Source: an uncultured Dorea sp. (GTDB lineage Bacteria > Bacillota > Clostridia > Lachnospirales > Lachnospiraceae). From it: 21,474 nt of DNA. Below, piece by piece: positions 1-7,463 of this stretch. The notes beneath the pieces are model-generated. The model was not told the DNA's origin. It did no database searches and worked only from the letters and a program-made list of their open reading frames with translations. Each line of letters begins with the position of its first letter. The first letter of the stretch is position 1. A program made the translations under genes and the position numbers. The stretch is taken from NCBI GenBank assembly GCA_910579335.1, contig CAJTUQ010000027.1, positions 7,561 to 29,034 on the forward strand, read 5' to 3'.

Positions 1-321
1 GCCTCTGCGAAGGACGGAAGCGGAAAGAAAGGCACCTATACGATAAAAATTAAGAAGAATGCGGTTACGAAAATCAGCCTTAAGGCGAAAAAGACGGTAA
101 AGGCCGGAAAGAAAGTAACCGTAAAGGCCGTGGTAAAGGCTAACGGGAAAAAAGCCAATAAGAAATTGTCATGGACAAGTTCGAATAAAGATTATGCCGT
201 AGTCAACTCAAAAGGGAAGGTTACGGCAAAAAAGGCGGGAAAAGGAAAAACCGTTAAGATTACTGCAAAAGCAACGGATGGAAGCGGGAAAAAGAAAACG
301 ATAGCGATTAAGATTAAATAA
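1..321 (+). CDS. Big2-type surface protein, C-terminal fragment (5' end outside window)
   Basis: The reading frame is open from base 1 to the TAA at 319-321, so this is the last roughly 106 codons of a gene that begins upstream. It is very rich in Lys, Ala and Gly. It holds the end of one bacterial Ig-like (Big2) module and one complete module, marked by WTSSNKDYAVV, a short SKGKVTAKKAGKGKTVKIT strand region and a closing TDGSGKK...IKIK. The final stretch is nearly the same as the C-terminus of the next gene (345-2063), so the two are tandem paralogues. There is no LPXTG sorting signal. Big2 modules usually occur in secreted or surface proteins, where they act as spacers or adhesins. The function of the whole protein cannot be judged from this fragment. 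Confidence 0.8.
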   Translation, partial: ASAKDGSGKKGTYTIKIKKNAVTKISLKAKKTVKAGKKVTVKAVVKANGKKANKKLSWTSSNKDYAVVNSKGKVTAKKAGKGKTVKITAKATDGSGKKKTIAIKIK

Positions 322-344
322 CCGGAAAAGGAAAGGGAAAGAAT

Positions 345-2063
345 ATGAAGAGAGAGATAAGACGGATATTGGCATGTGTAATAGCATCGGCAATGTTTTT
401 CAGTAATTTTGCCGGAACGGGTGCAGCGATAGTAAAAGCAGCGGTGTCAGAGGATGATTTATGCGTGAAGGCTGTAGACGGGGAGGGAAACCCTGAAAAG
501 GGCGTATCTCTTATGCTTGACAGTGAAGACGGGGAAGATTTTGATATTGTGTTTGACGAGCCGACCGATGCAAACGGCGAGGTGCTCATAGAAGCAATTA
601 CTGATGAGGCAATGGGAGATTATTTTCTCAAGCCTGCAGAAGACAGCGGGTATACGTCTAGCGATGTTATAAAAGTTTCTTTTGAGCGAAGTGGCATCTT
701 GGTAAACGGATATTCAAACCAGGGGAAGGTAGTTGAGATCCATGTAGAAAGTACGGGGGGAGGACAGCCGTCGAAAGCCCGTATTGATTCTGTCGAGTCA
801 TCTGTGCAGGAGGCGGACAGGGACGGACAAAATGCAGTGATTACCGTAAAGGGAGCGAATCTCCCTCAAAAGCTGAGCTATCAAATCTGGTACAGAACAA
901 AAGTCGGAGGAGAAAATACGGCAGGAGGCATAAAGTCGGCGGCGGCATCGGGTTCTGATACGGTGCGTCAGATTCAAGTAAGCCTTCCGGATGCTTCCGC
1001 ATATCCGGACGCAGTTCAATGGATCGTGAAGGTGATAGAAATAGAGAATCCCAAACTGAGCGACAGCTGGACGCCGGTAAGTATCAATATTAAAGAAGAT
1101 ATTCTGACCGAGGAGACGAAGGCGGCCCTGCAGTCGGCAATCGATGGGATGGCGGCGCTTAAAGAGTCGGATTATACAGTTAAAAGCTGGAAGGTATATA
1201 GCGGGGCCGTAGAGACGGCCCGGCCGCTGCTTACAAAGCAGGACGCTACAAACACGGAATGCAAGACGGCAGTGAAAGCCATAGAGAAAGCGAAGGCAGC
1301 GCTTATCCTCGTTAAGGATCTTGCGGCCGCTCAGACGAAGGCGGCCTTGAAGACGGCGGTCGAAGAGGCGGAAAAGCTCAATGGGACGGATTATACAGAA
1401 GACAGCTGGAAGGCATACCGGAAGACAATCGATACGGCAAAGCTTTTGCTTGCAGATGAAAATGCTATGGAAGTACAGTGCCAGACAGCCTTAAAAGAAA
1501 TCGAGAGAACAAAAGCGGCGCTTACCATTAAGACGATTCTGGTTTCAAAGATTACAATCAGCGGTGTTTCCAAGAAGATAGCGGCCGGTAAAAAGATTAG
1601 GCTGACGGCGGAGGTATCGCCTGCGAATGCGTCAAATAAAGCATTGAAATGGGAATCTTCAAACAAAAAGTATGCAGCGGTAGATGCAAAAGGAAATGTT
1701 ACGGTTAAGAAAGCCGGGGCGGGCAAGACGGTGGCAATTACGGCTGCGGCTCTTGACGGGAGCGGGCAGAAAGCAGTTTATAAGATTCAGATTCAGAAAA
1801 ACGCCGTTAAGAGTATCAAGTTAAAAGCTTCCAAAACTGTGAAGGCCGGAAAGTCATTAAAAGTTAAAGCAACTGTGAAGGCTACAGGGAAAAAGGCGAA
1901 TAAGAAGCTGAAATGGACAAGCTCGAACAGCAAATACGCAGCAGTATCTTCGAAAGGAATTGTAAAGGCGAAGAAGGCTGGAAAAGGAAAGAAAGTTAAA
2001 ATTACGGCAGCAGCCACAGACGGAAGCGGTAAGAAGAAAGCAGTCACGATTAAAATCAAATAG
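345..2063 (+). CDS. Secreted FIVAR/Big2 repeat surface protein
   Basis: This 572-residue protein has a basic N-terminus and a hydrophobic signal peptide (residues 1 to about 33, likely cleaved after VKAA). Residues 37-140 look like a Cna-B or transthyretin-like beta domain, with the phrase DGEGNPEKGVSL. Residues 145-252 look like a second Ig-like domain. Two FIVAR-type helical repeats follow (about 255-322 and 329-396), each with a DYT..SW..Y core and a closing KAAL. Two Lys-rich Big2 modules end the protein (about 399-485 and 486-572). No LPXTG motif or transmembrane anchor is seen; the very basic tail could bind anionic wall polymers, which is inference. A purine-rich ribosome binding site (AAAGGGAAAG) precedes the ATG. 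It sits 23 nt after a paralogue with the same tail, so the two are probably co-transcribed. A role in adhesion or glycan binding is plausible but unproven. Confidence 0.85.
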   Translation: MKREIRRILACVIASAMFFSNFAGTGAAIVKAAVSEDDLCVKAVDGEGNPEKGVSLMLDSEDGEDFDIVFDEPTDANGEVLIEAITDEAMGDYFLKPAEDSGYTSSDVIKVSFERSGILVNGYSNQGKVVEIHVESTGGGQPSKARIDSVESSVQEADRDGQNAVITVKGANLPQKLSYQIWYRTKVGGENTAGGIKSAAASGSDTVRQIQVSLPDASAYPDAVQWIVKVIEIENPKLSDSWTPVSINIKEDILTEETKAALQSAIDGMAALKESDYTVKSWKVYSGAVETARPLLTKQDATNTECKTAVKAIEKAKAALILVKDLAAAQTKAALKTAVEEAEKLNGTDYTEDSWKAYRKTIDTAKLLLADENAMEVQCQTALKEIERTKAALTIKTILVSKITISGVSKKIAAGKKIRLTAEVSPANASNKALKWESSNKKYAAVDAKGNVTVKKAGAGKTVAITAAALDGSGQKAVYKIQIQKNAVKSIKLKASKTVKAGKSLKVKATVKATGKKANKKLKWTSSNSKYAAVSSKGIVKAKKAGKGKKVKITAAATDGSGKKKAVTIKIK

Positions 2064-2143
2064 CGAATCAGGCTTCCGGGAGGGAGCTGCCCGCAGGCTT
2101 CTATTATTTAAAATTGTAAAAGATAAACAAAGGTGTGGGATGA

Positions 2144-3262
2144 ATGGGCAGAGAAAGTAAAAAATGCTGCAAAGTGTCTGTCGTTATACCTGTATATAAT
2201 GCGGATAAATATATCGGACAGATGCTGGAATCAGTCTTAAGACAGAGCTTTAGAGAGATAGAGGTCATCTGTGTAAATGATGGCTCCGAAGACGATTCCG
2301 TAAAGATTATTAAGAGATTTATGAGCCGGGATTCAAGGATAGCGCTTTTGGAACAGCCGAATAGAAACGCAGGTGCCGCAAGAAACAGAGGGCTTAAAAA
2401 GGCAGGGGGAGAATATGTCGTTTTCTGGGATGCGGATGACAGGTTTGACCGGAAAGCTTTGGAACTTATGGTGCAGAAAATGCAGAGGAAGCAGGCGGAT
2501 ATATGCGTGTGCGGCGTCTGTGAATTTATGCGGGACGGGAAAGTGTATGAGACGGACGGATATCTAAAGACGGGATTGATTCCGGATAAGGAGCCGTTTA
2601 ACAAATACGACATATGTGAAACGATTTTTGGCTTTGCGTCAAATGTCGTCTGGAATAAAATGTTCCGGCGGCGGTTTCTTACAGACAATCATCTGTGCTT
2701 TCAGGAGATCCGTCAGGCGAATGACACGGCATTTGTAATGAAGGCGTTATATCGGGCGGATAGAATCGTATGTGTTGACAAATATCTTGCATTTTACCGG
2801 ACAGACCATGCAGACAGTCTTACGGGTAATTCTTCCAAGACGCTTTTTTGCCCGTATGAGTCCTATCTGTTCACATTGCAGGAGCTTTATCAAGAGCCGG
2901 AGTTTCCTCTTGTAAGAAGAAGTTTCAGGAATAAGGCCGTGAAAGGCATGTTCCGCGCTCTGAATATACAGACTTCTTTTGACGCATATAAGGAGCTGTA
3001 CCAGTTTCTTAAGCAGGAGGGACTTGAAAACCTCGGACTGGCGGAGTGTAAGAAAGAGGATATGGAAGAGGAATGGATGTATATGGATTTGGAACGGATA
3101 AAGACGGTATCCGCAGAAGAATTTTTGTTCTATAAAGCAAAGGAACGGATGAGTGACAGGGACCAGCTGAAATATACATTGAGGAGAGTGCGCAGAAGGC
3201 TTGCCCCGCTGCTGGCATTAAACAGCGGGCTGAAGGGTATGAAGGGATTTTTAGCAAGATAA
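2144..3262 (+). CDS. Glycosyltransferase family 2
   Basis: This 372-residue protein has a GT-A nucleotide-sugar-binding fold at its N-terminus. It opens with VSVVIPVYNADKYIGQMLES, followed by the VNDGSEDDS signature near residue 45 and the metal-binding DxD-type motif in FWDADDRF near residue 98. Such enzymes move a sugar from a nucleotide donor to a growing surface polysaccharide, teichoic acid or lipid-linked glycan in the cytoplasm. The C-terminal half is helical and basic (RRVRRRLAP), with no clear membrane span, and does not reveal the acceptor. An AGGTG ribosome binding site lies 8 nt before the ATG. There is no other glycan gene beside it, so the substrate is unknown. Surface-protein genes lie upstream, and glycosylation of such proteins would be speculation. 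Confidence 0.88.
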   Translation: MGRESKKCCKVSVVIPVYNADKYIGQMLESVLRQSFREIEVICVNDGSEDDSVKIIKRFMSRDSRIALLEQPNRNAGAARNRGLKKAGGEYVVFWDADDRFDRKALELMVQKMQRKQADICVCGVCEFMRDGKVYETDGYLKTGLIPDKEPFNKYDICETIFGFASNVVWNKMFRRRFLTDNHLCFQEIRQANDTAFVMKALYRADRIVCVDKYLAFYRTDHADSLTGNSSKTLFCPYESYLFTLQELYQEPEFPLVRRSFRNKAVKGMFRALNIQTSFDAYKELYQFLKQEGLENLGLAECKKEDMEEEWMYMDLERIKTVSAEEFLFYKAKERMSDRDQLKYTLRRVRRRLAPLLALNSGLKGMKGFLAR

Positions 3263-3289
3263 GCGGGGACGGATAAATCTTACTTCGGA

Positions 3290-3318
3290 TTGTTATTTTC
3301 CGCAAAATAGGATATACT
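3290..3318 (+). promoter_or_regulatory. Sigma-A promoter for thioredoxin gene
   Basis: A TTGTTA -35 element (3290-3295) and a TATACT -10 element (3313-3318) are separated by exactly 17 nt. They lie about 70 nt before the thioredoxin start and directly after the glycosyltransferase gene, so thioredoxin can be transcribed on its own. Confidence 0.6.
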
Positions 3319-3390
3319 AAGTTCGGCATAATGTAATTGGGTGAATATGAACATCCCTTGGTTTGTTTACAGAGTGAAAGGAAGATGAAT

Positions 3391-3699
3391 ATGAGTGTAT
3401 TGCATTTGACAAAGGACAATTTTAAGGCGGAAGTATTGGATTCAAAGGTTCCGGTACTCGTAGATTTCTGGGCAGAATGGTGCGGGCCATGCCAGATGAT
3501 AGGACCGGTAATCGAGGAGATTGCGACAGAGGTTACAGATGCGAAAATCTGTAAAGTGGATGTAGACGGGCAGCCGGAGCTGGCAAGGCAGTACAAGGTG
3601 TTGTCGATTCCTACGCTGATGGTATTTAAGGACGGGGAACTTGTAAAAAGGGAAACCGGGGCCAAACCGAAAAATGAAATTATGGATATGTTGAAATAA
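3391..3699 (+). CDS. trxA: Thioredoxin
   Basis: This is a 102-residue classical thioredoxin that reduces protein disulfides in the cytosol. The redox-active WCGPC motif sits in FWAEWCGPCQM. The conserved cis-proline loop (SIPTLMVFKDGE) and the central KVDVDGQPELA strand region are both present. The start was placed at ATG 3391 because AAAGGAAG (3377-3384) gives a normal 6-nt spacing. An in-frame ATG at 3385 is too close to that site. An upstream GTG-type start at 3337 would add a non-conserved leader and falls close to the promoter. The length matches the family. A thioredoxin reductase gene is not nearby, so its electron donor is encoded elsewhere. Confidence 0.93.
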   Translation: MSVLHLTKDNFKAEVLDSKVPVLVDFWAEWCGPCQMIGPVIEEIATEVTDAKICKVDVDGQPELARQYKVLSIPTLMVFKDGELVKRETGAKPKNEIMDMLK

Positions 3700-3733
3700 A
3701 GGTGAAAGAAACCGTGCGATCAGGAAATTTCCG

Positions 3734-3762
3734 TTGATTTTTCCATCTGATAATATTATAAT
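3734..3762 (+). promoter_or_regulatory. Sigma-A promoter for HExxH protein gene
   Basis: A TTGATT -35 (3734-3739) and a perfect TATAAT -10 (3757-3762) are separated by 17 nt. They lie about 54 nt before the TTG start at 3816. A weak inverted repeat centred on GGAAATTTCC just upstream (3719-3738) may serve as a poor terminator for thioredoxin. Confidence 0.65.
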
Positions 3763-3815
3763 AAAACTAGTATGAGCAGTGTCTTACAGAGACAGACTTT
3801 GCGGAGGTGATTAGT

Positions 3816-4583
3816 TTGATAGGCGGTATCTATGCACAGAGCCTTTATTTTAACAATTATCAGTATGGAAATACAGTGCGCAGAGCGGACGGGCAGGTGA
3901 ACCGGACAGAAGCGGCGGATAAGACGAATCAGGTACAGGCGGCGGGCAGGACAGGAAAAGTAGTAGCGGTGAGCCGTGCGGCGAATCCGGGCGCACCGGT
4001 AGAGCCTGTAGATCCGGTTCCTGTTGTGACGAACGAGTCTTCAAGCGGAATCGGCCGGATGATTCCATTTATGCGCAAGGGAGCCGACCCGGTGGAGATG
4101 GCGGTGCGGATGCGCATGGAGCAGTACGACCCGTCTAAAGACAGCCAAACGGTAGCAGTGCAAGGTTCGAAGTCCGCAGCGATAGCAGGGCAGGCTGTGA
4201 CAAATGAGGCTGAGGCAGGAATAGAGGGAGTTTTAAAGGCTGCCGAAGAGGGCGAGTGCCAGACTTGCGAGCAGCGGAAATATCAGGACGGCTCGGATGA
4301 TCCGGGTGTTTCTTTTAAGACTGCGTCCCATATAGCGCCTGAGCAGGCGGCATCTGCAGTAAGAGGGCATGAGATGGAGCATGTGGGCAGAGAGCAGGCA
4401 AAGGCAAAGAGAGAAGAGCGCAAGGTAGTGAGCCAGAGCGTGAGCATCCATACGGATATTTGTCCGGAGTGCGGAAAAGTATATGTTTCCGGCGGTACGA
4501 CCAGAACGGTGACGTCGGCGGATTCCAAACCGGAACAGGAGAGCAGCGCACAGCAGAGGAAACCGTTTTTTGCAGTTGCTTAA
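3816..4583 (+). CDS. Conserved HExxH protein of unknown function, SprA/CJM1_0395-like putative metalloprotease
   Basis: This is a 255-residue soluble protein. The first 100 or so residues are low in conservation character, rich in Ala, Pro and Val. The second half holds a Cys pair (CQTC), the stretch DGSDDPGVSF, and RGHEMEHVGRE, in which H185-E186-x-x-H189 matches the HExxH zinc-peptidase signature. It is followed by a second Cys pair (CPECGK) and SGGTTRT. I believe this is the family annotated as a putative metalloprotease related to SprA/CJM1_0395, but that rests on recall of the motif order. There is no signal peptide. The start is TTG at 3816, since GGAGGTGA (3803-3810) is near perfect and would overlap the GTG at 3807. 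Catalysis is untested; the two Cys pairs could form an extra zinc site. It has its own promoter. Confidence 0.72.
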   Translation: MIGGIYAQSLYFNNYQYGNTVRRADGQVNRTEAADKTNQVQAAGRTGKVVAVSRAANPGAPVEPVDPVPVVTNESSSGIGRMIPFMRKGADPVEMAVRMRMEQYDPSKDSQTVAVQGSKSAAIAGQAVTNEAEAGIEGVLKAAEEGECQTCEQRKYQDGSDDPGVSFKTASHIAPEQAASAVRGHEMEHVGREQAKAKREERKVVSQSVSIHTDICPECGKVYVSGGTTRTVTSADSKPEQESSAQQRKPFFAVA

Positions 4584-4700
4584 ACCGGACGGTGTTTTAG
4601 AATTTGATAGTAGAATTTGCAGCGGTATTGGCAGGAAGGGGCTGATGCCGCTGTTTTGTTCCCGCGGACAGCCGCTGTATACAGGAGGAAAAATTTAGAG

Positions 4701-5639
4701 ATGAACAACTATTATCTTGCCCCGCTGGAGGGAATTACAACCTATATTTTCCGCAATGCATACCACAAGTTTTTTTGTCCGATGGACAAGTATTTTACCC
4801 CGTTTCTTGTGCCCCACAGCAAAAAGGGGTTCAGTGCAAAGGAAAAAAGAGAAATACTGCCGGAAAATAACAGGGGCTTATATCTTGTGCCGCAAATTAT
4901 GAGCAATCATGCGGACGAATGTTTAAAAACGATTGAGAAGCTCCGGTTTTACGGGTATAAGGAAATAAACCTGAACATGGGCTGTCCGTCGAAGACCGTA
5001 GTGTCGAAAGGAAGGGGAGCCGGTTTTCTTGCATTTCCAAAGGAGCTTAACTTCTTTCTGTCCGAAGTGTTTGAAGGAATCGGGAATACGGATATGGAAA
5101 TTTCCGTAAAGACCCGTCTGGGAAAAGAAGATGCCGGGGAATTTCCATGTATTCTTGAGATTTACAATCAATATCCGATTAAAGAGCTTATTATCCATCC
5201 GAGAGTCCAGAAAGATTTTTATAACAATGAACCGGATTTTGGGATGTTTGCCTGCGCAGAGGAGAACAGCAAAAGCTCTGTCTGTTATAATGGAGATATC
5301 TTCACGGCGGAAAAGTATGAGAGCATCCGTCTCAGATTCCCGAAGGTCCAAGCGTTTATGCTGGGAAGAGGCATATTAGAAAATCCGGTTCTTTTGGAGC
5401 AGATACAGGGGAAGGCGGTGAAGGTGCACACGGAAAAAGAGCGGATTTCCCATTTTCTTACGCAGCTTTTGGAGGATTACATGGCTCTTGGCATGGGAGA
5501 AAAAAATGTCCTGTTTAAGATGAAGGAAATCTGGTGTTATCTTGGAAAATCGTTTCCAGGACAGGAAAAGACGCTCAAAAGTATCCGGAAAGCAGAACGG
5601 CTTGACAGATACAGGGCGGCGGTGGAGGAATTGCTATAA
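4701..5639 (+). CDS. tRNA-dihydrouridine synthase (Dus family)
   Basis: This 312-residue flavoenzyme reduces specific uridines to dihydrouridine in the D-loop region of tRNA, using FMN and NADPH. The TIM-barrel landmarks appear in order: YYLAPLEGIT at the start (FMN strand), NMGCPSK with the catalytic Cys95, KGRGAGFL, SVKTRLG, IIHPRVQKDFYN, CYNGDIF and MLGRGILENP, ending in a helical RNA-binding domain. The start at ATG 4701 is set by the ribosome binding site AGGAGGAAAAA and by the conserved first strand beginning at once; the open frame upstream to 4617 looks non-coding. No clear promoter is seen in 4584-4700, so it may be read through from the gene before it. The exact Dus subclass (DusA, B or C) was not assigned. 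Confidence 0.9.
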   Translation: MNNYYLAPLEGITTYIFRNAYHKFFCPMDKYFTPFLVPHSKKGFSAKEKREILPENNRGLYLVPQIMSNHADECLKTIEKLRFYGYKEINLNMGCPSKTVVSKGRGAGFLAFPKELNFFLSEVFEGIGNTDMEISVKTRLGKEDAGEFPCILEIYNQYPIKELIIHPRVQKDFYNNEPDFGMFACAEENSKSSVCYNGDIFTAEKYESIRLRFPKVQAFMLGRGILENPVLLEQIQGKAVKVHTEKERISHFLTQLLEDYMALGMGEKNVLFKMKEIWCYLGKSFPGQEKTLKSIRKAERLDRYRAAVEELL

Positions 5640-5644
5640 ACTTC

Positions 5645-5673
5645 TTTACATTTGTTATGGCATGAAATATAAT
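5645..5673 (+). promoter_or_regulatory. Sigma-A promoter for aminoacyl-tRNA deacylase gene
   Basis: TTTACA (5645-5650) and a perfect TATAAT (5668-5673) are separated by 17 nt. They lie just after the Dus gene stop and about 33 nt before the next start. Confidence 0.75.
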
Positions 5674-5705
5674 GATAAAAGTTCTTTTGGAAGGAGATTT
5701 GTGTG

Positions 5706-6197
5706 ATGGAAGACGTGAGAAAAAAGGTATATGAGGCGTTAGACAAGATGAATATCAAATATGAGGTAGTAGAGCATGAGCCGGTTTATACGATGGAGGA
5801 TATGGACAGGCTTGGGCTTACGAAAAAAGGCACTCTTTGCAAGAATCTTTTCTTGCGTGACGCAAAAGGAAAGCGGCATTTTCTTGTAACGGCGGACGAG
5901 AATACAAAAGTAGATTTGAAGTCATTGGGAAAGAAGCTGGGAGCGGGGAATTTAAGTTTTGCTTCAGAGGAAAGACTGGAAAAGTACCTGGGATTAAAGC
6001 AGGGAAGCGTTACGCCCTTCGGACTTATGAATGATGCGGACCATGCGGTAGAGTTTTTTATCGATAAAAGCTTAAGCAGGTGTAAAAGCTTAGGAATCCA
6101 TCCTCTTGAAAATACGGCGACGGTATTTCTTTCATATAAAGACCTGGATAAGTTTCTCTGGAATCTGGATGTAGATGTGATTCCGGTGAAGTTTTAG
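5706..6197 (+). CDS. YbaK/ProX-type aminoacyl-tRNA deacylase
   Basis: This 163-residue single-domain protein belongs to the YbaK/EbsC/ProXp superfamily. Members hydrolyse mischarged tRNA in trans, for example Ala-tRNA-Pro in the PrdX/ProXp-ala branch. Visible landmarks are VVEHEPVYTMEDM near the start, KNLFLRDAKGKRHFLV (containing the conserved Lys-Asn of the binding pocket), a GSVTPFGLMND loop near residue 100, and HPLENTATVFLS near the end. The PrdX branch carries the same KNLFLRD and GSVTPFGL phrases, so ProXp-ala-like specificity is likely but inferred. ATG 5706 was preferred to GTG 5703 because AAGGAG (5691-5696) is then 9 nt away. It has its own strong promoter and ends in a bidirectional terminator. 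Confidence 0.85.
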   Translation: MEDVRKKVYEALDKMNIKYEVVEHEPVYTMEDMDRLGLTKKGTLCKNLFLRDAKGKRHFLVTADENTKVDLKSLGKKLGAGNLSFASEERLEKYLGLKQGSVTPFGLMNDADHAVEFFIDKSLSRCKSLGIHPLENTATVFLSYKDLDKFLWNLDVDVIPVKF

Positions 6198-6201
6198 CAT
6201 G

Positions 6202-6230
6202 AAAAAGAGACCTGGCGGCGGGTCTCTTTT
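6202..6230. terminator. Bidirectional intrinsic terminator between convergent genes
   Basis: The arms AAAAGAGACC and GGTCTCTTTT form a stem with an 8-nt loop and a T-run on both strands. It serves the deacylase gene on the plus strand. It overlaps the stop codon of the minus-strand gene ending at 6229, whose transcript also runs into this hairpin and a T5 tract. Confidence 0.85.
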
Positions 6231-7278
6231 ACTTTTTGCGGTTATCGCATTGGGTGTAAAAGCTTTTCAGTTCATGAAAGCTTTCTTTAAACTTTTGTGA
6301 TGTGGCGGAAGGATTGCGCCGGATCATGCCGATAGCCTTCTGATATTCCTTGAGTCTGCGCGCTTTCAGAGAATGCTCGATATGTTCAAGGCGTGCGCTA
6401 AATTCGCAGAGCTCCTTTCTGTACGAGGAAAACTTTGTGTTTTCAGCCGGAGAAAGCCCGGAATCTGTCAGTGTATTCAGCTCTGCAATAAAAGCTTCGG
6501 TCTTCTTTTTAAGCAGTGCAAGGCGCTGCGCCTTGTGCCCTCGTCTTTCTTTCAGCTTGTCGAAAAGAGCGGCTTTATGCAGAGTGCTTGAGAGTTCGGC
6601 TTTGTGCATGAGGAGCTTCCGGTTTTCTTCTATTTCCGATTCGATTTCAAGCATATGGGTACGGAAATTTTCAGAATTGCGGACGATGCTTTCGGATACG
6701 TTTTCAAGCCTGCTTTCTAAGGATGACAGTACGGCATTGCTTTCGGAAAGTTCTTTTAAGAGTTCGCGCAAATCAAGTGCGGACTGGACGGATTTTGTCG
6801 CATCGACAGCGAAAACGCCCACAAGTACGGTGGAAAAAAAGCTGGCGGCGTCTTGCGGGATTTTGAGAATCCATTCTTCAAAGGGAAGATGCATTAATTT
6901 CACCATAAGGACAGAGAACAGCCCCCATCCCAATGACGAAAACAGGCAGATATAGCCGTTGAGGTTAAAACGATGGCTGCTGTAATCCCAGTAACGGACA
7001 TGGAACAGGTATTCCATGACGTCTCCTGTCAGGTATTCCAGAGCAGTGGCGCCAATCATGCCGAACAGGAAGATAAGGGGAATGCTGTCTCGCACAGGGA
7101 GAGTAATTACGAGGACGGTGATTGCCCCAAAGCCGTATATAGGAATCATGGGGCCGTACAGAAAGCCTCTGTTGACCCAATGTTTTTCCAGGGCGGAAAC
7201 GTAAAGACATTCCCATATCCAGCCGAGAAAACAATATAAAAAGAAAAATAACAGCCATTGCGCCTGTGTGTATATCAT
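6229..7278 (-). CDS. PF06541-type membrane protein ('putative ABC transporter permease') with coiled-coil tail
   Basis: This is a 349-residue protein. The N-terminal 160 residues carry about five hydrophobic segments and family landmarks: FLGWIWEC near residue 18, NRGFLYGP near 36, PIYGFGA near 45, and ALEYLTGDVMEYLF near 80 followed by RYWDYS. These match the PF06541 (CmpB-like) family, which is often labelled an ABC transporter permease although transport has not been shown. Residues 165-335 form a long, charged, probably cytoplasmic coiled coil with many Glu, Lys, Leu and Arg. AGGAGG lies 9 nt before the ATG. It stands alone, pointing away from the CPBP gene and towards the deacylase gene. 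No ATPase partner is near, so a transporter role is not supported by context. Confidence 0.8.
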   Translation of the reverse strand: MIYTQAQWLLFFFLYCFLGWIWECLYVSALEKHWVNRGFLYGPMIPIYGFGAITVLVITLPVRDSIPLIFLFGMIGATALEYLTGDVMEYLFHVRYWDYSSHRFNLNGYICLFSSLGWGLFSVLMVKLMHLPFEEWILKIPQDAASFFSTVLVGVFAVDATKSVQSALDLRELLKELSESNAVLSSLESRLENVSESIVRNSENFRTHMLEIESEIEENRKLLMHKAELSSTLHKAALFDKLKERRGHKAQRLALLKKKTEAFIAELNTLTDSGLSPAENTKFSSYRKELCEFSARLEHIEHSLKARRLKEYQKAIGMIRRNPSATSQKFKESFHELKSFYTQCDNRKK

Positions 7279-7372
7279 CTGTATAAGCCTCCTGAATGTA
7301 TATGTTTTTTAGTTTATCAAAGATGTGAGGGAAATGCAATTCCGGGCCATGTAAGAATTTATATTTTTTTAA

Positions 7373-7401
7373 TTGCATGTTGGGGCGTCTGGAAGTACAA
7401 T
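7373..7401 (+). promoter_or_regulatory. Sigma-A promoter for CPBP protease gene
   Basis: TTGCAT (7373-7378) and TACAAT (7396-7401) are separated by 17 nt. They lie about 63 nt before the ATG at 7464. The minus-strand gene starts at 7278, so this is a divergent intergenic region. Confidence 0.65.
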
Positions 7402-7463
7402 GTATGATGTCAGGTTAGAAACTGCAGGTGTCAAATTTACTTATACGAAATGCGAGGAAAACT

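Noticed and set aside
4617..4700. N-terminal extension of the Dus gene
   Set aside because: The Dus fold begins at once at MNNYYLAPLEG and a strong AGGAGG precedes ATG 4701.
6350..6955. Plus-strand frame of 201 codons opposite the PF06541 gene
   Set aside because: It is the antisense shadow of the Ser/Glu-rich coiled coil, with no ribosome binding site or family motif.
7428..7463. Upstream GTG start for the CPBP protease
   Set aside because: ATG 7464 has a better ribosome binding site; the extra 12 residues show no conserved feature.
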